A DNA stretch of 64,000 nt from Jacaranda mimosifolia (taxonomy: Eukaryota > Streptophyta > Magnoliopsida > Lamiales > Bignoniaceae). The notes under the pieces are model-generated. The model did no database searches and was not told the DNA's origin. It saw only the letters and a list, made by a program, of their open reading frames with translations. Position 1 is the stretch's first letter. Each line of letters opens with the position of its first letter. This document shows, in pieces, positions 36,561 to 49,099 of the stretch. The stretch is from assembly GCA_018894105.1 (NCBI GenBank), contig CM032133.1, forward strand, positions 20,474,501 to 20,538,500. The letters are read 5' to 3'. Made by a program: the position numbers and the translations under genes.

Positions 36561-36574
36561 GGCTCTAGTGCCAA
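36561..36574 (-). other. Degenerate primer-binding site of Copia-2
   Basis: The plus strand reads ggctctagtgccaac, against the expected ggctctgataccaa. It abuts the low end of the 5' LTR at about 36575. Confidence 0.55.
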
Positions 36575-37488
36575 CTAATAGTAAAAAGAGGTCCAGAGGG
36601 GGTTTGAATTGAACTGTTTCAATAAAATCAGAAGACTTAATAAAGAGGATAGTTTTAATAATCTAAAAGAATAATTGAGAAAAATGAAATAAGCAACAAC
36701 TAAAAGGACACAATATTTATAGTAGTTCAGCAAGCCTACATCCATTACCTGAACAAAATCTTAGAATTTTTAACATGCACTTTTATTAAACATCCGAGAA
36801 GTAATATAAGAGATAAGATGAGGTAGATCAACAACTACAAGCAACTTTCTTCTTTGGCAGAAACTACCTAACAGACTAAACAATGGAAGGCAGAGGCAAC
36901 TTCCATAAAGATATGTTGTGGGGTTCTGAACTTATAGATTGGCTTAAGATTTGTTTGATTCATTTCTTTTCTCCATTAAATAGATGAAGTTCGGTCATAA
37001 TCTTTTGCATCTTGTTGTCATATAAAGTTCCGACGGTGACTTCCCTTTTTCGCCTTTAGATTTCCATAAAAGAATTTCAACAGCATCTTTCCTTTCTTGA
37101 TTTCAGAAAATCATGCAAATTTTCTTTCCTTTATGCAAGTGTGATTTTGGTGACTATATTGAAGAATCTCAAGATTTGATTTAGCAAATTTCCTGCCTTA
37201 ATTAACTCTATGCTACATAAGAATATAAATTATTAATGTAAGCTAATCAACAAAATGATCATTATCAAACTTCCTACAGTGACTTTCCTTTTTGGTTCCA
37301 AAAAATCAAAGAAATTTTCTTTCCTTTATGCATGCAGGTGTAAATTGGGTGATAATCTTGAAGATATTTTGGAAGAAATTAAGCATTTCCTTTGCCTTAA
37401 ATAACTCTGCATCATACATGAAAATCATTAATAGAAATTAACAAGCAAAATGATCATTATCAAAATAATTTGTGAAGAGATCCTAAAC
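36575..37488 (-). repeat. 5' LTR of Copia-2
   Basis: About 914 bp, matching 23818-25398 once the MITE is removed. The outer end (gatcctaaac) is next to a PIF-type MITE that entered the flank. The LTR boundary is uncertain by a few bases. Confidence 0.75.
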
Positions 37489-37491
37489 TAA

Positions 37492-37877
37492 GAGGGTGTT
37501 TGGGTGAGCTTATAAGCTCTTTAAAACATCTTATAAGATGTTTAAAAACTTATAAGTTGATAAAACACGTTTGGTAAAATTTTTTAGAAAAGAGCTTATA
37601 AAATCCTAAAATAAGATGTTAGGAGCTTATAAGCTCTTTTTAAAAAATTAAAGAGACCTCAACTTATTTTTAAGATCTTAACAAACTCCTTCTTTTTAAT
37701 CATTTTAATTATAAAATTATCATTACTAACATCTTATAAACTTCAAGATCTTATTTTATCCAAACAATTTAACAACTTGTTTTAAAAATAAAATTTAACA
37801 TCTTATAAGCTCCAAAAACATCTTATAAGATGTAGGAGCTTATAAGATGTTTTAAATAAGTTTAGCCAAACACCCTC
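37492..37877. mobile_element. PIF/Harbinger (Tourist-like) MITE 1, 386 bp
   Basis: Ends are gagggtgtttgggtgagctt and, on the other strand, gagggtgtttggctaaactt. The direct flank taa on both sides (37489-37491, 37878-37880) fits the 3-bp target of PIF/Harbinger. The interior is full of cttataag palindromic runs. No protein is encoded. Confidence 0.9.
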
Positions 37878-37880
37878 TAA

Positions 37881-38529
37881 CTTAATTCTCCAATAAGATC
37901 TTAAAGCAGGCAACCACTTAGTTCTTAAATCAGTCTTCTAGTGGAACTTATATTGACATTAGAGTGGCCACCACAATATAACAACAAAGTATTATCGCCC
38001 TACTAAAACAACACCACCTTTTCAATCTGAGTATCATCTGGGTGCGTTATTAATTGAATCGGGGAGTGATGTTGAATGCCCGAAGAAAATATTTAAAAGG
38101 GTAGAAGCAAACTAAGGGAAGTATTTTTAGTTCTCAGAAGTAAATGGCTTGCGCAACTTTATCTCACTGTATAAAAATTAAAGAAACATCAAATCATATT
38201 TCAGTCATCATATATTGAACAAAAAAAAAAAAAGATAAGAAAGAAAGAAAAGAAAAAGAAAAAGATTATTTCTAAGAAATGATATGCACATGAACAGCCA
38301 ACATCAAAGAAATACTTACCAGATCAGTGCCAACTACAAACAATTGTGCCTGAGTAAGGTGCTAGAGCCGTCCAAGTGAATGTCAAGCAATGCACCAATA
38401 AAGCAGCAGCCTTCGAAAGCAGTAAACAGTTAAAATAAAAAATAAGCAATCAATTTAAACAAACTCAATTTCAGAAAGAGACACAGAGTATAAAAGAGTA
38501 TTAATTTAACTCAATTTAAGCAATCCACA
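37881..38529. other. Host-like spacer, partly duplicated at 51 kb
   Basis: 37985-38110 matches 51016-51150 (caaagtattatcg..., then ggggagtgatgttgaatgcc). The rest holds an A/G-rich tract (38221-38270) and no open frame. It is probably ordinary intergenic DNA of the kinase cluster. Confidence 0.5.
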
Positions 38530-41500
38530 TCTATACTATTATTTATAGCACAACGGTGTAGGACCCGCAATTGTGTAATTTGAGGCCAAATGCCAAATTT
38601 TTAGACTTTTGAGTATTTTAATTCAATTGAAAAAATTTTATTGGTTGTTTATTTACTTTTATATTTCATTTTAATACGATATCTATTATAATTAAAATAT
38701 CATGTTTGTGTTTATCTAGCATTGCAATATAGATTTCTATCTCATAAGATAATTGAAAAAGTAACTATAATCATATTTTTTTCTCACTAAATAAGTTTAT
38801 GATTTCAAAAATATTTTATAAGCATCATGTTAAGTACTCTTATCACAAAACTCTATCTTATAAATTTAATTTATTGCAAGATTAATAGATAAATATTTTA
38901 TTTATTTTATATATAAATTTTATTGTTCTACAATTATTCCTTTTACATTTTATTTCTACATTATTCGTAGTACAATTCTATATCTTTAATTGTAGAACTT
39001 CTTTCCCCACTTAGCAGTATATAATGATGTGCTTTTTTTCTTTTTAATTAATTTAAATTTCATTTATTAGAAAAAATTTCATATTTTTTGAAACACATCT
39101 TTATATTGTTTTCATTTTATTTTTATTCTAAATTAATTCGATAATTGTCTAATATATTTAAATATTTTATCAATATTATTACTTTATTATTTTTATAATA
39201 TTTATTTAAAATTAAAGTTCTTATGGCCAACTTAAGATTGTAATTTTTATTGTTTAAAAGTATCAGCACGCAGTACTTTTTTATTTCAATTACTTATATT
39301 TTACACATTTATTTTAAATACTACTTTCAAATATTTTTGTATGTTCATATAAGAATCTATCTTCAATATTGAATTTTTATTTTACTATTATTTTAATTAC
39401 AGCCTTTTCGATTTATCGAAATAAAAAATATATATACTTCATATTTGAATAATGTACCTCTTATAATGTGATGTTATGAAATATTTAAAAATATTATAAT
39501 TTTATTAATTTGTTGAAATTCTTCCAATTGTCTTATCAAATGAATGAAGAAATACTATATATTTTTCTATAAAAAAATATTCATTAAATTTATTAGCACT
39601 TGACTTGCCCATTTCTAATTATTTGCATATAAGAAAGAATTTTTTTTCTTCAGTTTTTCTATAATATCATGTGCTTTGATAAGTTTATTTTGATTTGTTA
39701 AATCTTTACTTATTTATAATATATTTTTATAAGAGAATCATTTTATTTCCCTTCAATAAAAAAATTATTTATGAAAAATTATGTATATACAGCTAAAAAT
39801 AAAAATTTCATTGCTAAGTAAATACTTTTACAAAATTGATATATTTCATATTTAGTAATTTATGTTCACTTTGATAATATTAACTATCAAAAATTAAATG
39901 AATATACAAAGTAATGAAATTATCTAATAAATATGAGCTCTAATAAATATTAACTTATTTTTTATTTAAAAAGTGATACTTTTTTCTTTTTAATTTAATT
40001 ATATCTTTTTATCCAAAAAAAGCTTAAAATTTATCCCAAAAAAGTAGTTGATAACTAAGTTATTTCAAAACAACAATCAATTTTTCATATTTAATAATAT
40101 TTTTTTGTATTTATATAAGTACAAGCATATTATTTTTAGTTGAAGTAATACAATATTCAATTATTTTTAATCAAAAAATTAATAAATAAATAAAAATATT
40201 CAATCATTTGATCAAATAAATTATTTTTATTTATTAATTAAAAATTATTTTCTAGACAACTTGAAAAGTAAAATTAAAATGCTTAACAATCATAATTACC
40301 TCTAAACATTGTGACTTACTGAAAAAATTTTACAACTTACTTGTTGCTTATGAAAGTGATAAACAAACATTTATGTAAAATATCATATCATCACTTCTTT
40401 TTTAAAGAATTAGATGTTTGAGAAATGAATAATTATAAATTAATTGATATGCAAGTCCTAAATTTATCAAATTTTTTAAAATTCAAATTATTTTTACAAT
40501 TTTTTTTTAGATATGTAAAATATTTTTAGATAAAATTATATATATTGAATATAACAAATAATTCCATTGATGAATTTGGTTTAATTATAAATAGTTACTT
40601 AGTACAACAACTATAAATTATGAACTTTATTTTTATATTATGAAATTTAAATCACTATAGTTTTTTAATTAGCAAGATAAAATGGAGAACTCATTTTCAA
40701 TTATTTGAAATAAATTCTTTTATATGGGATGGATATATAGTTGACATAGTTGAAAGTTTTCAAAAATTTGATAAACGACCACTTAAATAGCAAATAATAT
40801 CAATTTTTATATTTTTTGATATATTTAATTACACTATTTTATATTTATATTGCATACATTTATTTTAATATTTTTGCTTATAATAATTCATAAAAATATT
40901 TTTAAATGAATTAATGATGCGAGGTCGAAGAAATTTGACTGACAATAAGTATCCATTTAATTATTTATAATTTTTATATTCTAATTATATAAAAATAAAA
41001 AAAAAACTTATGAGAGATTGATATTTTTATTTTAAACTGAATATTGAAAATTTACTTTTTATTTTATTCATGTACATAATATATATTAATTGATAATTTT
41101 AAAAATAATAAAATAATTGCATATGTAAATAAAAATAAATAAATTTTACTTATCAGAGTTATATGAAATATTAAGAGATAATGTAATATATTTTCATAGA
41201 TAAAGCACAAAGATATTATATATTTACTCTAACAATAAATATTTAACATTTAAAATTCTCAAATGTCATGAAAATTGTAACTATTATTTCCACATTATTA
41301 AAAAAGTATACAAAAAGGATTTACACTATAAAAAATTTTTTTTGCTTATTTATCATATCAAAATATAATTATATATATATATATGCATAATTTAAAAAGC
41401 CTATTCAGCAAAACATTTTGCGATATTTTTATTTTCTTGATTTTTTTTAAATTATCATTTTATAAATTTTTGAATAATTTATAAACTTAGAATGAGCAAT

Positions 41501-41722
41501 TTTTGATATTCTACAACTTATTTAGTATAAATTATCTTCTAACATAATATTTTGAATTGAAATATTCATATCATTTTGTTTAAATAGTAATAGATTTGCT
41601 TACATTAAATGCTAAAAATAATTACAATATATGTTTTAATGACATGAAGTAAAATAAATATAAATAAATTATTTAATCATATAATTACTTTTGGTGCATG
41701 CATCACACAGAGCATATGCTAG
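38530..41722 (+). mobile_element. Helitron-like non-autonomous insertion, about 3.2 kb
   Basis: The left end tctatactattatttatagc is the usual plant Helitron 5' pattern. The right end is gcatatgctag followed by t, preceded by a gtgcatgcatcac stretch where Helitrons carry a hairpin. The insertion lies between a and t, with no target duplication, as Helitrons do. The interior is very AT-rich with no Rep/helicase frame. The hairpin is weak, so the call is moderate. Confidence 0.6.
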
Positions 41723-41997
41723 TATAGATTTTATTTCAAAAATTTTATTAATATTATATATAAGAGTATTAATTTATTAAATTTGGATTTGAATTTAACG
41801 TGTCGAATTGTTTATTCTCATGTCCAATCCATTTTTGAATTATCAACATTTATAATCAAATTTGATTTATTGAATATTTTAATTAATTAAAAATTTTAAA
41901 ATTCAAATAAAATTCGATTCATTCACAGCCACTAACTCAAATGATTTGAGTCTGGACTTGACTGCAAAACTGAAAAGCTTTCTTGAACTACATCTCT
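41723..41997. other. AT-rich spacer
   Basis: About 275 bp after the Helitron-like end; nothing recognised. Confidence 0.4.
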
Positions 41998-42208
41998 TTG
42001 GGCCACTAGAACTTGGTCTCAGTCGCTAACGGGTGGATTGACCAGAGTAACTTGGCCGCAGAAAAATCAAATTATAGAAGATAAAGATGTTTTCCAAGTC
42101 TTGATCATTTAATGCATCCAAAGGTTTCATTGTTAGTCCATTTAACACGTTAATTTGACTAATTAAGTCATGCCCATCCGACAGACAGTTGTAATTTTAT
42201 TGTCATCC
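41998..42208 (+). repeat. Relic of an LRK10L 3' flank (inverted match to 54483-54690)
   Basis: On plus this reads ttccaagtcttgatcattta, then atgcatcc, then acgttaatttgact and catgcccatccgac. The same order appears on the minus strand at 54483-54690, beginning about 20 bases after the stop codon of kinase copy 2. The matching kinase coding part is not present upstream. It suggests a third kinase copy once stood here. Confidence 0.8.
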
Positions 42209-42555
42209 ACTCCAAAATGCGAAATCAATGGAAGACAGGCACAAAGTGGAGCAAAGAAGCATGAAGCCAGTGGAAATTAATTAATGTTTGTGTTTTCTTT
42301 TTATGGTGTATTGCAACTTCACATGTGAAGAATAAAATGAGAACAATGCCCGCTATCAAAAGAAAACGCGCACTGGACCCTCTGAAAAGAAAAGGAAGTA
42401 TCCTGACTCCTTTCGTCCAACAGTGTATTTTTTATGGCACAATTTGCAATTTGACAATGTAATTTGGCATATTCAATATTTATTTCGACTTTGTAGTTCA
42501 TAGGGTATAAATTGCAATTCACCCATTTTGGCAGTGTATATATCTAGTACAAAAT
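42209..42555. other. Spacer with MULE-like short element candidate
   Basis: The run ggtgtattgcaacttcac at about 42305 and the run gggtgaattgcaatttatac (complement, about 42505-42527) are imperfect inverted repeats around 220 bp. They resemble the 'gaattgcaattta' ends elsewhere in the window. No clear 9-bp duplication was found. The 67-codon minus frame inside is not a recognised protein. Confidence 0.4.
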
Positions 42556-42558
42556 TAA

Positions 42559-42898
42559 GAGGGCATTTGACTAAGATTATTTAAAAGATTTTATAAAATT
42601 CTACATTTATAAGATGTTTTTGAAATTTATAAGATGCTACGTAATATTTCTAAAATAAGTTATTGAAGTGTTTGGATGAAATAAAATATTGAAGTTTATA
42701 AAATGTTAGTAATGACAATATTATAAGTAAGTTAAGATCTCCCTATTTTTTCTAAAAGAGCTTATAAAATTCTAATATCTTATTTTAGAATCTTATAAAC
42801 TCGTGTTTAGAAAAATTTATCAAATATTTTCTAACATATTATAAACTCTTAAATATTTTATATGATGTTTTGATAAATTTATAAACTCTAACACCCTC
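42559..42898. mobile_element. PIF/Harbinger (Tourist-like) MITE 2, 340 bp
   Basis: Ends gagggcatttgactaagatt and, on the other strand, gagggtgttagagtttataa, flanked by taa on both sides (42556-42558, 42899-42901). It is the same family as 37492-37877 but more decayed. Confidence 0.82.
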
Positions 42899-42901
42899 TA
42901 A

Positions 42902-45900
42902 AAAAATGACATGAAGAAAAAATCGGATTCATTATCTAGCTCCCCAAGTTCTGTGAACCCCAACAAGAAAAGCTCGCCCCCTCTTTTTCCGACTTCGAGA
43001 ATTCATGGGCTTTTGCGTACATTATATTGCATCTTCTTTAGTTTCTAACATGTCAAAGTAAACAAATTTTCATATGTTAGTGCTGTTAAGTCCACTGATA
43101 TGAATTTTACATATATAACGTGGGATTAGGAGTTCAAACCTATCAAATTTTTAAAGTGTATATAGATAAATAATTAAATAAATAAATAAACAAACAAAAT
43201 TGTCACTTCATAAGCAATTAGAGATAAGAATTAACGAAATTAATAATTAAGGACCGAAAGCGAGAACGCAGGAAGCAGGTTTTGACAATGTCCCGACATA
43301 CAATGTCGGCAAATAATGGTAGTCATTGTAACACGGTGGGTTGCAAATTCTTTTGAGGGTGTTAATTAGTCTTAATCACTAAATATTTTATAATCACACA
43401 TAAGTGTTTATTTTTGTTGTGCTAGTCATCGTTGCACGCGATCTCTATGCACATAATATGTATAAGTATTACATGCTATTTATGCATGTATCATCTTCAT
43501 AACTAGACTAAAGATTGATATAATTTAAATATATATATATATATATTTTATTATGTTATATATTAATGAGTTTTTCTATTATTCTTATTTAACACATAAA
43601 TTTTTCTTTTTCTATACAAAGCATAGTCGATACAATTATATCACATGAGTTTCTCATATCTTAACTTGATGAAAGGATAAAGTGCAATAGAAGTTGCATA
43701 AGTTGAAAAATACTGTCAAATTTAAGTTTTTTCCCCCAATTCTACTATAATAAATAAATGTAATGTAATTGAATTTTATAAACTTCAGATGGAAAAAAAC
43801 ATTAAAAGATAAAAGAGAGAGAAAAAGAACTAACCACATGTAATATTATTGATGTACAATTTCAAAGTTCATATTCCAACATGCAACAAAAGTGATGGAT
43901 GAACAATTCAATACTGAAGGTTTTTTTGGTGCACAAGCTTTAAAAATGGAATTTGGATCTTGTACTAAAAGTAAATGTATATTGAATGTGGACTTCTAAC
44001 TTCTAGCTATAAAAAAATTAGGTTTATTCAAAAAATAATGATTGATTCAATTTAATGGTGTATATGAATGTGACTTTTAATATGGATTGAGAAATTACAA
44101 TTAGTATATATTACCTTATCAAAAAAATTACAATTAGTAATCTTGAATTCGTTGAATGTTTAAACTAAAAGAAAAGGGTAAAATTGAGAATTAACAAAAA
44201 TTAATATCATAACTATCTATATGTGTAAGAATTTTTAATTTACTCCTTAATAGTACTAACAGTCACCGCACACGATCCGTGCACATATACAAGTTTTGAG
44301 TGTTATGTATTTTCTTTTCAATATTTCTTCTTCACTATAATCAATGTCAATTAATACTTTAAATACATATATATTATCTATAATTTTATATAATAATGAA
44401 TTTCCTTGTGCATACAGATAATATTTTTGTGTCTTTAAAGTAAATTCAAAATAAAACTAAAATGTAGTCTAAGTTATATATTATATATATATATTATATG
44501 TTAAAAATTGTAATAATTTTAAATAACAAAAAAAATAATCAAACTCTTGAAAAAGACAAAAAAGAAAGGAAAAAAATAATAATAAAAATTAAATCTGAAA
44601 GAAAAATATTGCAATGAACCTATATTTTTCTTTGAAAACAAAATCATACACTTGAAAAAAAATACAAAAGAAAAAAGAAAAAAGAAATCAAGCCTAAAAG
44701 AAAAATATGGTGGCAAAAAAGGGAATAAAAAATTAATCACACGCTTGAAAAGAACAGAAAATGAAAAAGCGAAGTCAAACATGAAAGAAAAGTATGAGGG
44801 TGGACCTATATTTATCTCTGCAAAAATAAAAAAAAAAGAGAGAGAGAACAAAAAATCAATCACATATATATTTAAAAAGAACACAAAAGAAGAAACATAA
44901 AAGAATAGAAACAAACCTATAGAAACAAACCTACTTTGCAGTCAAAAACAAGGGCAACACATTTGCTGGAAGATGTAAATTTGAATTTAAGATATCAGTT
45001 GCATGAAGAACTCTAATAGTTGGGGGAAGTGGCTTTGAAATTATTTAGTGGATAATATGAAGTAAAAAATGGTGGGTTAGTGAAATTTATTAAAATTACA
45101 TTTGTGACTTAATTGAATTGTTTGTGTTGGATACTTTTCAAGAGGGTAAATTTGAATTATTATAAATTTGGTATTTAAAAAATTGAATTCTTCATTTTGT
45201 CCTTTAAACTGAACTATAGTTTTTAATATTTTAATAGATGAGAGGGCAATTTATGTAATTAATAAAAACAAAATTGTCATATTAGACACAACAGTGTCTT
45301 CTCTTTTAGAATATAGTATAACTATAAATATTCCTATTTTAGTTATGCACAAAAAATAAAAGGCAAAATATGTAAAAATGTATAAATAACTTTTATTTTA
45401 CTCACAAAAGATGTTTTCCTTTTTTTTTAATAATATAGATAATACTCTCATTCAATTTTTTCATGTTATTTATTTCTTTTGAAAGTGAATTTATATACTC
45501 TACATTTCGTTTCGAAAATAGATGAACTTAACTTCATTGTGCAGAGTAGTTTTTCTGCTACAAATTTATAACACTTATTTTAGAAAAAGAAAAGAAATAA
45601 GGTCCATTTTTTAAAATAAAAATTTCTCTCACAAGTTTTCTACTGTTCAACTTAATTATGTGATACTACTAATTTTTAACTATTATTTTAAAACTAATGA
45701 GCAAAAATAACAAATCTTTACTTTTCTAAAACTCGAGTCAAATGGAAGCAATGGTATTTTCATTGTGGGGTCTGTAATTAACACTAAGGTCACATTTGAT
45801 TTGGAATATAAATAGTAGTAGATATTTGAATAGAAGGAGATAAGATGAGATTAAATAATATAATAGACTATTTTAGATTATATAATAATATAATAGATTA

Positions 45901-46200
45901 AATAATATAATAGACTATTTTATATAAAAGATTGGCCTAATAGTTAGGTGGGACTATAATTTACCTTAATCTCTTATACAAGTTTGATTTGTAGAATTAT
46001 GTAGATAAAAAACAATTCGACCCTAATTATTTATCTCCTCTCGCACAATCTTTAAATGTCCAAACAAGTTAACCGTTTTCTTTCTTTTGTTGAAAACAAG
46101 TCCAGACAAATTATTGAAAACAGAATAAAAAAACAAAAGAATAGACTAGAAAAGAAATAAAAACATTATCATGCTAATTTGTTATAGCGAAGAAACTACG
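42902..46200. other. AT-rich intergenic DNA with small repeats
   Basis: No gene found. Two related stretches begin at about 43388 and 44225, each with a cgttgcacgcgatc / ccgcacacgatccgtgcac core, and may be Helitron-type ends. An A-rich tract at 44525-44900 gives false open frames on both strands. A repeat of about 40 bp (aataatataatagactatttta) lies at 45850-45930. A candidate tRNA-like SINE head is near 43075-43150. Confidence 0.4.
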
Positions 46201-46209
46201 AGAAAATGA

Positions 46210-47117
<908 letters not shown>

Positions 47118-47205
47118 ATTTGGGACATTTTGTGTACACGCTTTGCAAATATAATTTTAGCTTTTCCTCTATTTTGCAGCAGAAAAAATCTCATTTGATT
47201 CATTG

Positions 47206-47600
47206 TATGTCATGTTTTAAAGTAAAACTTACTCAAATTTTTGTTTTTGACAAGGTATTTCCTCCCCTGTTCAAAGTCCTCGCTAAAGTGAACCTAGATA
47301 TGGTATGCGCAACTGATTCTTATTCGAATTCTCTGTTTCAATCTTGTTCTTTCCTTTTCTTTTTTCTCCATTTTTATGCTAAAAATTGGAGAAGAATATC
47401 TAGAAAGTTGTCTTATGAATCACTTATGATGTTGAAATAAGATAATGTTTTACTATGTATCATGTTCTAAAGCTACACTTCACTGAACTTAGTTTCTTGA
47501 CAAGGTATTAACCCCTCTGTTCAAAGTCCGGGCGACCCCCCGAAAGTGAACCTGATATGGCTGATCAACTGATTCTTTATGGATTCTCTATTTAAATATT
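47206..47600 (+). repeat. Direct duplication of about 255 bp upstream of kinase copy 1
   Basis: The phrase tcatgtttt(c)aaag...gacaaggtatt...cctgttcaaagtcc...gtgaacctagatatgg...aactgattct occurs at about 47208-47320 and again at 47460-47575. The same phrase is found once in kinase copy 2, on the minus strand at about 55870-56020. The duplicated part is mostly intron plus a possible short exon. Confidence 0.75.
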
Positions 47601-47673
47601 TTCCTTTCCCTCTTTTGGGATCTTCTATTCGGAAGTATTTGTCAAGTTTCTTAGGCTTACGTATATCTTTCAG

Positions 47674-48919
47674 AACCACCAGGGCAGTCATTTGCTCCAG
47701 CATGGATTATAGTAGGTAAATCACTTTACTTTCCTTAGTGTTATCGTATTTTATTACTTTTCTGTTGCGGGATCATCATTTAAAGTCTCTCCTATATCCA
47801 GTGGTGATACTTGGTATGACTGGTATTGTTATAGCATGCATGATCATATGCTGCTGCCTCAAAACAGGATGTTCCCCAAGCTTCCCTAACCAGGAAAACA
47901 ACCAAGATGAAGAAAAATTTCTACACGGATCAGTAATGGCTCCAAGGAGATACAAATATTCTGAAATAAAAAAAATAACCAAATCCTTCAATGGTAAGCT
48001 TGGCCAAGGAGGATATGGTAGTGTTTACAAAGGCATGCTGCCTGATGGTTCCCTTGTTGCTGTCAAGGTTTTGATTGAGACCAATAGCAATGGAGAAGAA
48101 TTCATTAATGAAGTTGCTACCATCAGCAGAACATCCCATGTTAATATTGTCAATCTCTTGGGGTTTTGCTATGATAGAAAAAAGAGAGCTTTAGTTTATG
48201 AATTTATACCCAACAAATCTTTAGACAAGTTCATCAGCAATACAGCTGATTGTCAACTGGATCTGGAAAAACTGTACAAGATTGCAGTTGGAGTTGCCAA
48301 AGGTTTAGAATATCTGCACACAGGCTGCAATACTAGGATTGTTCATTTTGACATCAAACCTCAGAATATTCTTTTAGACGAAGACTTCTGCCCAACAATC
48401 TCAGATTTTGGGCTTGCTAAATTGTGCAAGAAGAAGCAGCGCATATTATCAATGCTTGGGACAAGAGGCATCATTGGCTATATTGCTCCGGAAATATGCT
48501 CCAGAAATTTCGGGGGAGTTTCTCATAAATCAAATGTCTATAGCTATGGAATGATGGTTCTTGGAATGGTTGGAGCAAGAAAGATTGTTGAAACTAACAC
48601 AATCCAATCGAGTGAGAATTATTTTCCAGACAAAATCTACGAGAAGGTAATACTTGATGTCACGGAGAGACTGAATGCTGCCATGATTGAAGAGGAAGAA
48701 GAAACAAGAAGTAAGATGTTTTTGGTAGGGTTTTGGTGCATTCAGACAATTCCATCAGATAGGCCATCGATGTCTAAGGTTGTGGAAATGTTAGAAGGAA
48801 ATCTCCAATACATACTAACTCCACCAAAGCCATTCCTGTTTACTCCTAATGTATCGGGGCCAGAAATTTCTCTGTCATTGTCAGAGTTTGTAGAGACCGA
48901 AAATTCAGCTAAAGATTAG
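47674..48919 (+). CDS. LRK10L-type receptor-like kinase, copy 1 (membrane helix and kinase; ectodomain missing)
   Basis: Two exons fit: 47674-47715 (42 bp, after ttcag, before gtaaat) and 47802-48919 (after atccag). Joined, they give PPGQSFAPAWIIV running straight into a membrane helix (VVILGMTGIVIACMIICCC), a Cys-rich juxtamembrane part and a Ser/Thr kinase. An ATG at 47738 lies in the intron and is a poor start. The kinase has [12 protein letters not shown], the Lys in VAVK, the Glu in FINEV, HFDIKPQNILL (the HFD form usual in LRK10L), SDFGLAKLC and YIAPE. The conserved Asp of DVYSYG is Asn, which should weaken folding or activity. The 373-codon kinase exon is open to TAG at 48917-48919. 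No GUB_WAK or WAK_assoc exon is visible upstream; a chitinase relic is there instead. Normal family members sense extracellular signals at the plasma membrane; LR10 and SNC4-like proteins act in defence. It may be a truncated gene or a young pseudogene. Confidence 0.75.
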
Positions 48920-49099
48920 ACAAGGGCAAAAAATTTGGTTGATGAGGGTGTTAGAAATATTTAATTAAGATACCTTGTATGCTTTTGCTTTGTGTAAATA
49001 TATAATTAAAATATATTCACATTTAAAATTATTTATTGAGTAAAGAATGAACAGAAAAGCCTATTTGAATGCAAGACAAAAGTTATATTAGTCGAAGCC
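48920..49099. other. 3' flank of kinase copy 1
   Basis: About 180 bp after the stop, AT-rich, with attaaa/aataaa-like runs (atataattaaaata) that could serve polyadenylation. It does not match the 3' flank of copy 2 beyond the first bases. Confidence 0.4.

Larger units (their letters stand above)
23818..37488 (-). mobile_element. Copia-2: deleted Ty1/Copia element hosting a hAT MITE and a CACTA element
   Basis: Minus strand. The 3' LTR is at about 23818-25398 and the 5' LTR at about 36575-37488; both share the run tttcaataaaatcaaaag-like and the run gtagatcaa...caa. Net of inserts the LTRs are about 880-915 bp. The interior keeps gag (35.0-36.5 kb), protease and part of integrase (25.7-26.35 kb). 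Reverse transcriptase and RNase H are absent between integrase and the 3' LTR. The gag-protease junction is split by a CACTA element. Confidence 0.85.

Noticed and set aside
44519..44914. 131-codon Phe-rich minus frame and Lys-rich plus frame
   Set aside because: Both come from an A/G-rich tract on plus; no real protein composition or motif.
47738..47801. ATG at 47738 as the kinase start
   Set aside because: It lies between a good donor (47716) and acceptor (47801); the encoded residues do not match the family and the spliced frame gives a perfect membrane helix.
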